The notes beneath the pieces are model-generated. The model was given only the letters and a program-made list of their open reading frames with translations. It had not been told where the DNA came from and ran no database searches. The translations under genes were made by a program, and so were the position numbers. This document shows positions 18,885 through 30,500 of a stretch of DNA of 42,834 nucleotides, piece after piece; positions within the stretch are counted from its first letter, which is position 1, and every line of letters begins with the position of its first letter. The stretch is from Candidatus Absconditabacterales bacterium (GTDB lineage: Bacteria > Patescibacteriota > Gracilibacteria > Absconditabacterales > Absconditicoccaceae): NCBI GenBank assembly GCA_937930555.1, contig CALHCH010000015.1:1-42834 (forward strand). The letters run 5' to 3'.

Positions 18885-21119
18885 CTAAGATTGCATCGCC
18901 TCTATCACCTGTGGTACAAACTCATCCAGCGACATATCTAGATATACCTCACAGTGTTTGAGATGTGCTCTATCTACTCATTTTGCAAATGCTTTGTCTT
19001 TGATTTTTTTCTTGATACTCTTGGCCTTCATGCCCTCCATACCAGTGGGTCTCATCAGAGAGTATGCATAGACAAATCATGACAACTCATCCACACTCGC
19101 GAGATATTTTCTGATCAGTGAGTCTACTGGTACACCAGTCAGCCATTCTCAGTGTGATCTGATATCGTCTCTGAGGGTCTGCGGCATATCTATCTCATCC
19201 ATCATCGCATCAAACTCATCCTTGAGATGTCTATCAGCGTCTTTGGCTATATGGTCTCGATCTATATCATGCAGGAGTCCTGTCATATACCATATATCCT
19301 CATCCTCTCACAGCTGCTGAGCAAAATATCTCATCACCTGCCCTACCTGTTCGCAGTGACGTCTGGTATCCGTGAGGTACTTGTCTGCGAGCGCATGTGC
19401 CTGATCTATACTAGGCAATCACTCATAGCTTCTCTCTATAGCATTAGATATGTTCGAAGTTCAAGTTCATAACGCATCCGCGTTAGCCTGACCACTCGCC
19501 TCATCTGACTTCATCTGACCTTCATCTGACTCTTCTGAAGCTTTATGCTGTGGCTTCATCAACGGAAACATAAAGACATCTCTGAGATTGTCCTGCTGAG
19601 TGAGTAGAGCTACCACACGTTCTATACCCATACCAAAACCAGACTGACAAGGCATACCATGCTCCATACTCAGTACAAAATCATCATCTCCACGAGTCGC
19701 TTCATCGTCTCCAGCATCTACTGCGTCACTTTGTTCGTCAAAATTTTGGACCTGGATGATCGGGTCTACCAGCTCGCTATATGCCTTGCATATCTCTCGA
19801 CCATTGACCACTACCTGAAACTGCTCTACTATCTCCGCATCGTCATCACTCTGACGAGCAAGTGGCTGCATCGTCTTGGGATAGTTGTATACAAATGCAG
19901 GTCATACGATCTTTGGTCTCATAACTTTTTTGTACAGATAGTCAATCAGGGTCGCTGTGGCCTGCTCTTCCATTCACTCTCGTGAGTGTCATGCATTTTT
20001 GATGTCTTGTCTGAGCGCATCTGCATCATCCGGACCATATGTAGATATATCGATACCAGACTCTTTGTGGACTCATTGGATATAGTCGATACGCTCTCGA
20101 GGTGTAGATCGATCTACCTTGCGGATTTCTCATTGCTTGTCCTTGATAGGTATCACAGGATCCAGTCACAGTTGATCAAATATATAGTCAAACAACTCCT
20201 CCATAAATCTCATATTGTCTTCGTAGTTTCGATACACGGCATAGTGCTCTACGACGGTAAATTCTTGCATATGGCTAGGGTCCGATCCCTCATTGCGAAA
20301 ATTTCTCCCTATCTCAAAGACTTTTTCAAATCTCCCGACGGTCGCCATCTTGAGTGCTATCTCTGGTGCGATCCTAAGAAACACATCTGTATCAAAATCG
20401 TGATGATGAGTCATAAATGGGGCTGCTGCAGCACCACTCGCAGAGTTGCCTAGGATAGGAGTGTCTATCTCCACAAATTGCTCTTTTCGGTAAAACTCTC
20501 TCAGAGCCTTAAGAAACTGTGATCTAAGCTGAAATCTCTCATAACTCTCCTGATTCATCGTCATATCTAGATATCTCTTTCTGTACTTTTTTTCTTCGTC
20601 TTGGATGCCGTGTCGCTTGTCTCCCAGTGGGCGTAGTGCCTTGCTCAGCAATTGATAGGTATCCACAAATATCGTGAGCTCACCATGCTTGGTCACAAAC
20701 AACTCTCCCGTCACTCACACAAAATCACCAATATCCAAAAATTTCTCTGCGAGCTTGTATGTATTGATCTCCTGTCCAGCTATCTCGATCTCAGTCACCA
20801 CATGCCTCCCGGTGTAGAACTTACAGAGTCCTTTGACAAAACAGATTTGGATATCTCAAGTCGCATCTCTGAGGGTAGCAAAACTTAGCTTGCCCATCGT
20901 ACGAAAACTCATCATACGCCCTGCTGTACTGTATACAGGTGTAGCTCCCTCAGACATCAATACATCCGCGTCAGCATATGTATCCGATGATAGTGCTATC
21001 AGGTCGCTGATAGCGTGTTTTTTGTTGTATTTGTTGGCATATGGTATGACGCCTGCTGATTTGAGTTGTTGGAGTCTCTGGAGACGAGTTTCGTATTCGT
21101 TGAGTGGTGTATCAGACAT
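18885..21119 (-). CDS. lysS: Lysyl-tRNA synthetase (class II) fused to a C-terminal HD domain
   Basis: 744 residues, ATG to TAG, one frame with UGA-Gly. Residues 1-about 525 are class II LysRS: an N-terminal MSDTPLNEYETRLQRLQQLK, an OB anticodon-binding region (KFYTGRHVVTEIEIAGQEIN is its later part), motif 1 area RKRYLDMTMNQESYERFQLR, motif 2 FRNEGSDPSHMQEFT, ERxxxxxxG region and motif 3 GFGMGIERVVALL. A low-complexity acidic linker (about 527-560, with repeats of TTCATCTGAC on the plus strand) leads to an HD-type phosphohydrolase domain. That domain has LLHDIDRDH (His617, Asp618), RSHGEWLTG, a SVDELSGFVYAYSLMRPTG segment, and SIKKKIKDKAFAKGVDR. The HD part closely resembles stand-alone HD hydrolases of candidate-phyla bacteria. 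No ATG for a separate HD gene exists near the junction. Confidence 0.9.
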
Positions 21120-21196
21120 AGAGAGTAGATAAATGAAGTAAGTGTATATGCTACCTAGTATATAGACATATACACCTAGTGTGCAATATTTTATGT

Positions 21197-21228
21197 AAAA
21201 AAAGATAGGTCCGAAGACCTATCTTTTT
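21197..21228. terminator. Terminator of the first giant Cys-rich gene
   Basis: AAAAAGATAGGT pairs with ACCTATCTTTTT around CCGAAG, 31 bases past the stop at 21259 (minus strand). Confidence 0.85.
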
Positions 21229-21258
21229 AGATATCGCTACTATGAGATATGTAGGATA

Positions 21259-24200
21259 TTATTTACCAAATACATTTTGTACCAATTCTCTCAACTTCTC
21301 AACAACATTTTCAAATGTATTGGTAAGCATAGTAAAGAATCACGTATCTGGAAGAGTAACTGGTAGTTCAATTGGTTGTGGTAGTGGTTTGACTGCAACA
21401 GGTTTTTTGTCCATGATCTGCTTGATGATATCATCTTCCACTTTACAGTTTGCATCACATCCATCTCCATTGATGACATTGCCATCATCACATTCTTCTG
21501 TCATATTGTCAGTCACGCCGTCACCACAGGTAGCTATTACTTCTACTACTTCTATAGTACATACTGAGCTACATCCGTCTCCTGCTACCGTATTTCCATC
21601 ATCACATTTTTCACCTTCTTCTAGTGCTCCATTGCCACATACAGGCAATACTTCTAGCTCGCAGTTGGTGCTACATCCATCACCACTGAGATTGTTACCA
21701 TCATCACACTGCTCACCATTTCTCATGACACCGTCACCACAGTAGTTTGCACCTCATCATCCTCCACCTGATCATCTAAGAGTTGTACCAGCACATACAC
21801 ATACTGCATTGTATTGGTCACCAAATGTTCTTTCATTACCATCATCACAAGTCATTCCTTCTGCCTTATCTTCAAATCCTTCGTCTACATCTCCATCGTT
21901 ATCATCATCTCTACCATTACAGATCTCGTCTGGAGTAGGTACTATGACATTGAGATACTCATTGTCTTCTTCATCTTCTGATTGATCGCCGTCGTCGTTA
22001 TTTGGTGTACTATCTATATCATCTCCATCATCTGATGAGATTTCAGCTACATTGACTACTCTACCAGTGATATTGCCTACTGTCACAGTGATATTTACTG
22101 CAGTAGTATCTCCAGGCATCAATACTTTATTGATAGTGATAGAAGCATTGTTGCCTCCTATACTAGTCCAGTCAGTATCATTGAGTGTCAGTCCGCTTGG
22201 CAGACGATCAGTGATATCAAAAGTATTTGCTGTCACGGTACCTTGGTTTTCAACTTCTATTGTAAAGGTAACGATATCTCCAGTTTCTACGGTTCTAGGC
22301 TGACCAGCTTTGAGAGACTTAGTCAATGCTAGATCGTATTCTGGAGCTGTATGCACACACTCTCTCACTCTACTGAGAGCAGGACAAGCTACACCATTTC
22401 CACTTGGATTTGTCGTGATTGTTCTAGAGTCTGTTCTCGTATCATTGCTTGCACATTCTCAAATAGTCCAAGCACTTACTTCACAATCAATATTTGGAGT
22501 ACAATCTTGTGTTCTTTCAAGGGTAGGACAAGCCTTACCTCCATATGCTGGCTGTGTGGTGATAGTTCTTGTGTCTGTTCTGGTTGAGCCATTGCAAGTA
22601 CCTATACTCCAAGCACTTACTGCACAATCTACTGGGTCTACTGGAGTACCAGTACATACACATTGCTGATTGTATGTGTCACCTGTAGTCATATCATTAT
22701 TGTCATCGCAGGTAGTACCTGGTGTTGTAGATTCAAATCATTCATCCACTGTACCGTCTCTATCATCATCTACTCAGTTACAGATTTCTGTTACTGGCAC
22801 TACAAATGCAGAATCTTCATCATCTTCAGATTGATTTGGAGTGTTGTTACCTGGCGTACTATCCGTATCATCGTTGTCATCAGTTGATATCTCAGCTACG
22901 TTAGTAATTTTGTCCGCGAGGGAGACTACTTTTGTAGTGATATCTACGGTAGTAGAAGCTCCAGGAGCAAGCACTGTATCCAATGTTATTGTAGCAGTAT
23001 TGTTTGCAGCTGTATTCCAATCACTGTCAGCAAGTTCTAGCTGAGCTGGAAGATGATCAGTAATTTCATAACTATTTGCAGTAATAGTTCCTTCATTAGT
23101 TACCTTGATAGTAAACGTAACTTGGTCACCAACTTTTACCGTGCTTGATTGACCAGCTTTGAGTGATTTGTTTAGAGCTAGATCGTATGAACCACACTTT
23201 TGTTCTAGTGTCAATACTGGACAGCTCTTACCAGCTCAAGCTTGTTGTGTCGTAACGGTTCTCGTACCTGTTCTCATACCATCTGCTCCACACTCTGTCC
23301 AAGTCCACGCAGATACTTTACAGTCAGTATCTACTATACACGTATCAGTATTGCATGCTCTAGATTGAGTTCATGCTTTGCAAGCAGCTCCACCATTTGC
23401 TGGCTGAGTGACGATTGATCTAGATCTAGTCTGAGTACCTCATCCACACGTTGCACTACAAGCTGATCGCTCTGACCAAGGAGATTGTATACAGTCCACT
23501 GGAGCTGGATCAAAACATCAAGGTCTAGATCAGTTGTTGTCTTTAGTAGCACATTGTGCAGCTGTACCTCTAGTACCATCACAACATACTTCTGTAGGAT
23601 CTATAGTATCTACACATCCTGGTCTAGATCAGTTTTGATCTTTTGCTGCACATTCTGTAGGAGTGCCTGCAGTACCATCACAGCAAGGTACTCTTGCTAC
23701 TGGAGGGGTTCCACATCACTGTACATTAGATCCATTTCGATCTGTAGCAGTACATCCAGAACTAGTTGCTGGACTGCCGTCACAACAATATCTAGTCGGA
23801 TCTGGTGCATCATCAGTACCACAACCATTTAGATCTCAATTGTAATCAGCAGGACAAGTGCTTTCGTTTACAGTATATCTTCCATCACAACAAGTATGAC
23901 ATTCGATTTTATCATCAATTCTTCAGTTTCCATCATCATCAATACCATTGCATATTTCTGTTACTGAGCTATCTTCACCACAGTCTTGCTCGCAGCTAGT
24001 TGCATTTTTTGTCATCCCACTTGGACAAGATTCTCATTGAGCTACAGCTATCTTTACATCACAGTTACCTGTTCTTTCTAGACATCCATAACAAATCTCT
24101 AAAATAGGTTCTTCGCAACTATTATTGCAAGATGCAAGATCAGAAGCACCAATAGTCGCACAACTCACTGTCATTCATACAGAACCAGCTAGAGTGCAAT

Positions 24201-25467
24201 TTCAAGTATTTTCGTTACAAGCAAAGCATGATTTCATCAATGGTATACCAGGATTGGTATGAGTACATAGATCGCTGTCTTCACCGTAGTACTCACCCTT
24301 ACAAAACCAAGTTTGTGTTGCTCCAGGAGCGGTATTTACCTTGTCCCATACAAGCACACCTTCATCACAAGATCCAGGACCGCTCACACCACATACACCA
24401 TCAGTAGGATCTGGGGTCTGAGCATCATATCCTCTATAACAGCAAGATGCTGGAGGGGGGGTATCCAAACAGAATTCACCATTGCTAGATGTGTAATTTC
24501 CATGTATTGGATCAAAATCGGTATCTAATGTAAGACACGTACCTGGAGATGCTGTCCAGCTACCTTCTCCATTATCATCAATTTCACATCTATAGTTTGT
24601 ATATGCCACAGTATTTGCATTACATTCACTATTATCTGGTGCGCCATCTGAACAAATAATACTACCAACACCTACTGTGCCATCACTATTTGTAATAAGT
24701 ACTTGATAATTACCGGTATTGTCGTCAATACAAGCTCCATCATATTCTGGGTATGATACCCAAGTTCAATTATTGTTAGCTTCGCATCTATATCATTTTA
24801 CTGTATCAGGAACTTGTCCACAAGACGTTCCTATCACAGCATTGTAGTTATGATAACAAACAGTTGATCACTCTGGATATTGATTATTTGGGTCAAAAGA
24901 ACCAGACGTACCAAAACAATTTAGATTATCTGGTTGTGGTTGTGTCCAGATTCAATTTTGACAACTAATTGATGCATATTCAAAATTGAATGGTGTAGCA
25001 CAACTAGCACAAGCACATACACATCCATCATTAGGTCCTGACTGATCTCACTCACCGGTATCATCACTAGGACTTACTGGCGTCCAATATCCAGGATCTT
25101 GATCTGTGGTTCCATCTTCATTATAATGCGTAAATGTACACGATGTTCAGATTACATAAGAAGATGTCCCGCAAGACCCTCCTGTAGATCAAGTTGTACC
25201 ACCAGTTGTTGTACTGCTAGTAGTATTTCATCACGTATTTGATCCTCCTGCATCTAGACATTCATAGCAAGATGTTCAGTTTGAGTAGTATGTTTCACAC
25301 TGACCACAACCTGAGTTTTGACAAGAAGTGTAGCTAGTAAAGTCTCAAGAGTTACAACTACTCTGCACAGTTGCATTAAAATCCTGAGCAGTATTACTGT
25401 TGTTGTAGACTACCATAGCTACTACAGCAAGCAATAGACCCATAAGCAATAATCATAATTTTTTCAT
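21259..25467 (-). CDS. Giant Cys-rich surface protein A (TSP1/DUF11/MopE/DUF4215 modules, LPDTG end)
   Basis: 1402 residues, ATG to TAA, one frame through dozens of UGA-Gly codons, with close to 100 cysteines by eye. Order: signal peptide (MKKLGLLLMGLLLAVVAMVV); Cys-rich Thr/Gly segments; repeats of CCDGxxxT...C...DxNGS (about 610-720); a TSP1-like repeat (SPWSERSACSATCGGGTQTR) and shorter relatives; two DUF11-type repeats (for example GDQVTFTIKVTNEGT with EITDHLP); MopE-like EICNGxDDDxDGxVDEGFE; three CGDG...CDDGNxxxGDGC DUF4215 repeats. The C-terminus is LPVTLPDTG then about 25 residues ending in VFGK, an LPxTG-like sorting motif with UGA for the Gly. It is exported and very likely disulfide-rich. 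A paralogue is at 27588-31856. Adhesion is an inference from the domain types. Confidence 0.88.
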
Positions 25468-25511
25468 TTTTATTATGTGTGAATAGATAAAAACATTTTT
25501 CACATAACACA

Positions 25512-25540
25512 ATTTTACGGAGTGGCATTCGATTTGTCAA
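25512..25540 (-). promoter_or_regulatory. Near-consensus promoter of surface protein A
   Basis: On the minus strand TTGACA (25540-25535), 17 bases, then TAAAAT (25517-25512), 45 bases before the ATG at 25467. A second TTGACA lies further upstream at about 25572-25577. Confidence 0.75.
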
Positions 25541-25604
25541 ATTTTTTGCTACTTTTTTAGTATTGTCAATAATAGCTTTAGAAGCGGTTTTTGATGATTA
25601 CAAA

Positions 25605-25650
25605 AAAACTCTATAACAAAAAAATCCTAAGAGAAGGAGTTTTTTTGTAA
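25605..25650 (-). terminator. Terminator of the thioredoxin-like lipoprotein gene
   Basis: On the minus strand CTCCT-loop-AGGA is followed by a T-run, enclosed by an outer AAAAAAACTC/GAGTTTTTTT pair. It separates this gene from surface protein A downstream. Confidence 0.55.
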
Positions 25651-25665
25651 TTACATGAGAGCATA

Positions 25666-26007
25666 TTAACAGCTAGAGAGATCTTTCAATACTTGAAGCT
25701 CTTGAGCACCTGGAAATTTTTGTCACTCAGGTCCTACTCGGGTAGGATATCATTCTACTCCAGCTTGTGTGCATGCCGCAGCATCTATATCACAATCCAC
25801 ATATGTCACTTGTTCAAACGCACTGGCAAATTTGCTTTTTTGATCTTTGCAGTGACCGCACCACTCAGTACCATACATAGTCCAACCACCCTCTGTCAGG
25901 CAGCTTGCCAGCGCTACAGTGTCGTCATCCGCTACTGGAGGAGTACCACATCCACTCAATACAATTCATGCAGCTATTACTCACGTTAGTGTTAGCAACT
26001 TTTTCAT
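25666..26007 (-). CDS. Thioredoxin-like lipoprotein with CGHC motif
   Basis: 113 residues, ATG to TAA. The signal MKKLLTLTGVIAAGIVLSGC carries a lipobox LSGC (Cys20). The mature part has CLTEGGWTMYGTEWCGHCKD with a CGHC redox motif (as in protein disulfide isomerases), YVDCDIDAAACTQAGVEGYP, and a final GAQELQVLKDLSSC. This layout matches the thioredoxin domain associated with VKOR proteins (WCPHC, then a cis-Pro YPT and extra Cys pair). It would act outside the membrane in forming or exchanging disulfides. Its neighbours on both sides are giant Cys-rich secreted proteins, which fits a folding role. That link is an inference. It is divergent from smpB. Confidence 0.82.
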
Positions 26008-26067
26008 TTGATCTTAAATTAACAACATAAAAGAATATACTATTACCTGTTATTGAATCTGCATACT

Positions 26068-26526
26068 ATGAAACTCATCTCTCAAAACAAGCGTATTTGA
26101 TTTGATTATGAAATCACCGACAAGATAGAGGTGGGTATCGTGCTACGCGGTCATGAAGTCAAAGCGCTAAGAGAGTGAAAAATAAACATCAAGGATGCTG
26201 TAGCCATTATACATAATTCGCAACTCCGAGTCTACAATATAGATATACCTCTATATAGCAAAACAAACTACAAAAATATCGGACCTTACGAACCTAAATG
26301 AAAGAGAAAACTATTGATCAAAAAAAACGAACTATCCAAGCTAAGCAGTAAAATTGATAAAACTGGTGCGAGATTGTTAGTACAGGAGATATATTTCAAT
26401 AATAAGCAGCTGGTAAAAATCAAATTGTGACTGGGCAAAAAAAGAAAGAAGATCGAAAAAAGATCAGTAATCAAAGAAAGAGAGATGTGAAAACAGATGG
26501 ACAAAGCAATGAAGCAATATAACTAA
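26068..26526 (+). CDS. smpB: SsrA-binding protein SmpB
   Basis: 152 residues, the family length. SmpB delivers tmRNA to ribosomes stalled on messages without a stop. Visible motifs are KRIGFDYEITDKIEVGIVLR then GHEVKALREGKINIKDA, the conserved NIDIPLYSKTNYKN segment, the RKLLIKKNEL...KIDKTG region (usually RKLLLHKxEI), and the basic C-terminal tail GLGKKRKKIEKRSVIKERE, which enters the decoding centre. Five of ten glycines are UGA. In a code where UGA is sense, messages lacking TAA/TAG would depend on this rescue. The ssrA gene is not in the window. It is divergent from the thioredoxin-like gene. Confidence 0.93.
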
Positions 26527-26535
26527 TAGTAGTCT

Positions 26536-27486
26536 TTACACCAAAACAGTTTTGTAATCACCATTTGGACATCTAAACTCAAGCCTGGATGCTTCCAACA
26601 GCATGAGCTTGTCTTGTTCATCTCATATGCCATATAGGTAGTCTCATACTATGGGCAGTCCTAGCTGACTCAAATGATATCTGATCTGATGTGTACGACC
26701 AGTGAGTATCTCAATATCTAGTACGAGCTGTCACTCGGTAGAGCCATCCGAGATGCTCAGTATTTTTGTTATTCATTCTTTAATTGTTGCATTGGGCACT
26801 TTGGGTATCACGTCCTCTATTATATAGTGCGGCAATTTACTGTTAGATTCTAAAAACTCCAGCCCTTGTGGAGTGGTATGACTAGTGGCTGTATAATATT
26901 TTTTGAGTAGGACTGACTCTTTTTCAGGCAGAGATATCGCCAATGATTTTTGCTGAAACAGCGATTTAAAATGAGCAAGTCACTTTTCTGTTTTTGCTAG
27001 TATCATTAGCCCACTTGTATCTTTGTCCAAACGATGCACCAATCAAGCACGGATAAAATTTCATACTGTTGGGAGATGTTTGTAATGATGATATGCTCGA
27101 GCTACCACACTAGGAGTCTCAAGATCCCAGACCGAGGTCGGATGACTCAGCACTCATTTGGGTTTGTGGATCACAGTATAGTCTTCATCTTCTACTCTTA
27201 TTTCTAGATCTACTCGATTGGCTTCTTGCAATATACCTCCATCAACATATCTTTGCATACTTTCAATATTGATTTTTTCACCGTTTTTGAGCATATAAGA
27301 TTTTTTGGGATACATTGCTTGGTTGTTATTTTGTATCACAACAATCCTTCTACCCTCTATCAAGTGACCAAAAAAACTCCTACTGTACGGCAGCTGAGTT
27401 GCTAGTCGTGCATCAATTCTAGATCAGGTTCACTCATACACAAGACTATCTATAGCATCTTTAGGTGTATTATTATCATTTTTCAT
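26536..27486 (-). CDS. RluA-family 23S rRNA-type pseudouridine synthase
   Basis: 316 residues, ATG to TAA. It isomerises uridine to pseudouridine in rRNA or tRNA. An N-terminal S4-like RNA-binding segment (SRIDARLATQLPYSRSFFGH, about 26-45, then GRRIVV) is followed by the catalytic domain: DYTVIHKPKGVLSHP, AGLVHRLDKDTSGLMILAKT with the catalytic Asp in HRLD, and the C-terminal LTGRTHQIRYHLSQLGLPIV then GDYLYG. The Gly before LVHRLD is UGA. The RluA, RluC or RluD target cannot be told by eye. It is convergent with smpB, with a 9-base gap. Confidence 0.88.
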
Positions 27487-27529
27487 TATTCGCAGTATAT
27501 ACCATACATTCACTTTTTCAACAAAAAAC

Positions 27530-27561
27530 AAAAAAACTCTATGCGACGATAGAGTTTTTTT
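27530..27561. terminator. Terminator of the second giant Cys-rich gene
   Basis: AAAAAACTCTAT pairs perfectly with ATAGAGTTTTTT around GCGACG, 27 bases past the stop at 27588 (minus strand). Confidence 0.85.
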
Positions 27562-27587
27562 GTCATGCGGTTTTTATTCGATACATA

Positions 27588-30500
27588 TTATTTTACTCCA
27601 AACAGTTCTCTCACAAGCTCAATAACCGAATGATATATATTGGCAATGAAAGTAAATCATCAGGTAGCTGGTAGAGCTGCAGGAGGAGCAACCTGAGGTA
27701 GAGGAAGTGGATTGAATGTTGGTATTGCTTTTTTCTTCTCCATTATTGCATCTATCACTGTTTCTTCCACTTCATCGCGACAGCTAGCATTACATCAGTC
27801 TCAGTTGATAGTATTGCCATCATCACACTGTTCTGTAGTATGTAAGAGGCCGTCACCGCACACTACCTGTGCCTCCACTGGCGTGATAACCACTTCTATC
27901 AAACATAGATCACTACAACCATCTCCATTAGTGGTATTTCCATCATCACAAGATTCTCAATCCTCTATTACACTGTTTCCACATACTGCAGCTGGCTCTA
28001 TTGGTTTTGCAACACCTCCTGTAGTCTTACAATAACGAGAACATCCATCGCCGTCTATATTATTACCATCATCACACTGCTCACCATTTCTAGCGATACC
28101 ATCACCACAATAGTTTACCAAAGTAGATACTCATCATCCTCATCATCCAGAACGTTTTGGTCTTCTCAACTCTCAAGCGCATACACACATATCATTATAT
28201 ACATCATTTATTGTGTTAGAGTTATTATCATCACAAGCTCTTCACTCTGCCATACTTTCAAATCCTTCGTCCACATTTCCATCATTGTCGTCATCTCTAC
28301 CATTACATGTCTCCTGATTTGATGTCTGCAACACAACAATTTCAGCCTCATCCTCATCGTCTTCTGACTGGTCACCATCGTTATTATTTGGCTTACTATC
28401 AATATCCTCTCCATCATCAGAAGATATCTGAGCTACATTGATTAGAGTACCATTTATGTCGCCTACCATCACAGTAATATCTACATCAATAGAATCACCT
28501 GCATCCAGTGCTTCATCTACAGTGATTTCAGCATTGTTTCAGGCAATACTCATCCAATCATCATCATCTAATGTGAGTCAGCTTGGTAGATTGTCCTCAA
28601 TAACAAATGAGCTTGCAGTCACTGTTCCTTGATTAGTGACTGTGATAACAAATGTCACTCTATCACCTGCTTCTACAATTCTAGATTGACCAGATTTAAG
28701 CGATTTAGTCAATGCTAGATCGTATTCTGGAGCTGTATGCACACAAGTACCAACCATGCTAAGCTCAGGGCATTTTGCGCCATTGCCTACAGGGTCTGTT
28801 AGGATCATTCTTGTGCTTGTCATTGTATTGTTCTCCATACATACTCCTTGTTTTCGTTCACTTACTTCACAATCGATATCTGGAGTACAGACTTCTTCTC
28901 TGGTTAGCTCGGGACAGGTGCTACCGCCATTTGCAGGCTGCACTGTGATTGTTCTGGTATCTACTCTAGTAGAGCCACTACAAGCACCTATCTCTCGTTT
29001 GCTTACCATACAATCTACGGGCTTAGGCTCACACGTACATGTATCATCATTATATATCTCATTATTTGTACACGTCTGAGCTGCTGATGTGTGATCGTAT
29101 TCGGGATCTTCGCACGTTATTGGCTCACATATAGATGCAGCACATGTTGGGCATCAGTTTTGGTCGACTCATCTTTCTCACTGTCTTAGCTTCTCACCAG
29201 GCTGGCAAGGTTGTACATTACATAGAGGGATTGGACACTCTATTGCGATCTCAATTCCTTCGCAGCTACATCCGTTCGCCTGTATTTTATCATCTATAGT
29301 ATTTAGATTATTATCATCACATGTTGTTCAGATCGCTTTTGGTAGCTCTCCAGTATCATTACACTCACAATAATCCTGACTTGGACAGCGTTCAACACAT
29401 CAATTAGCATCATACTCTGTTTGCCTTCATCAACTTACCTTCAATCATTCACCGCACTCCACCATACCCAATTGAGGACAACTATCTGTTGATCTGCAAA
29501 TTGATTCGCACTGACATGTGGTTTGATTGTATGTCTGAGTATCCGTACAAGTCTGAGTAGCTGTTGTATGATTAAATTCTGGATCACCGCAAAGCATCGG
29601 TTCACAGGTATAATTTGGACAAGTTGGACATCCATCATCATCCAATGATTCAGATGAGTATACTACTTTTTCTCAAGCAATACAAGATGGTCTAGAGCAA
29701 GATGGTGATGAACATTCTCTTGGAGGGTCTACTACAAATATATCAAAGCACGTACAAGATTCTTGATTGTATTCTTGAAAACTAGTACAAGTCTGAGCTG
29801 CTGCTGCATGATCAAATTCTGGATCACTGCACACAATCAGTTCTCATTCACAGATACAATTCTTGTTGTATATATCGTTTTTGGTGTCTGGATTATTGTC
29901 GTCGCAAGCATTTCCTGGAGCATCTGACCATTGATAGTCAGCCTCACCGCAAAGTATTGGTTCACAGCTAAATTCTCTACACGTTTCACAATCATTATCA
30001 TCTACTCACATATCTCACATCACCAATCTATCTCACTGCGGACATGTAGGTTCAGGACAACTATATGGAAGACATTCTTTTGGGTCGATCTGAGTACCTT
30101 GACAACTACATCCGTCAGCCAGTATAATATCGTTTTCTGTATTTGCATTGTTATCATCACAACTAGAACCCACAAGCTTTGGAGCTTGGCCAGTATTTTC
30201 ACACACACAGACACTTTCACCACAAGATATTTTACAATTATTAGAATTATATCATACACCATCTATTTGTTGTCTTTGGTTTGCTGGACAAGTAGCATTT
30301 GTCACAGTACTACAATTCAATGTTTCACACACCTCAGATACTATTACATTTTGACAAGAGTTGTCACAATAAGTGCATTCTGATCAAGCTGATGCTGTAC
30401 ATACTACTCCATTTTGACTTCATTTGTCACACTGCTCTTGAGTGTCTTTTTTGCCATCACCACATACCGGTCCATTTACTGTCTTGTTTTGGCAGGTTGA

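Noticed and set aside
19501-19540. Direct repeats of TTCATCTGAC inside the LysRS-HD linker as a recombination site.
   Set aside because: They are explained as slippage repeats coding for the acidic Ser/Asp linker. There is no other sign of a site.
19659-20453. Plus-strand open frames of 108 and 155 codons over lysS.
   Set aside because: They are antisense to LysRS motifs 2 and 3, with hydrophobic low-complexity products and no start context.
23500-23830. Periodic sequence resembling a tandem array or CRISPR.
   Set aside because: The period comes from CCDGxxxT...C protein repeats in frame. There are no constant repeats with variable spacers.
22052-24528. Plus-strand Ser/Val/Thr-rich open frames across surface protein A.
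   Set aside because: They are antisense to repeated Asp/Cys/Thr-rich modules. Their repetitive composition follows from the coding strand.
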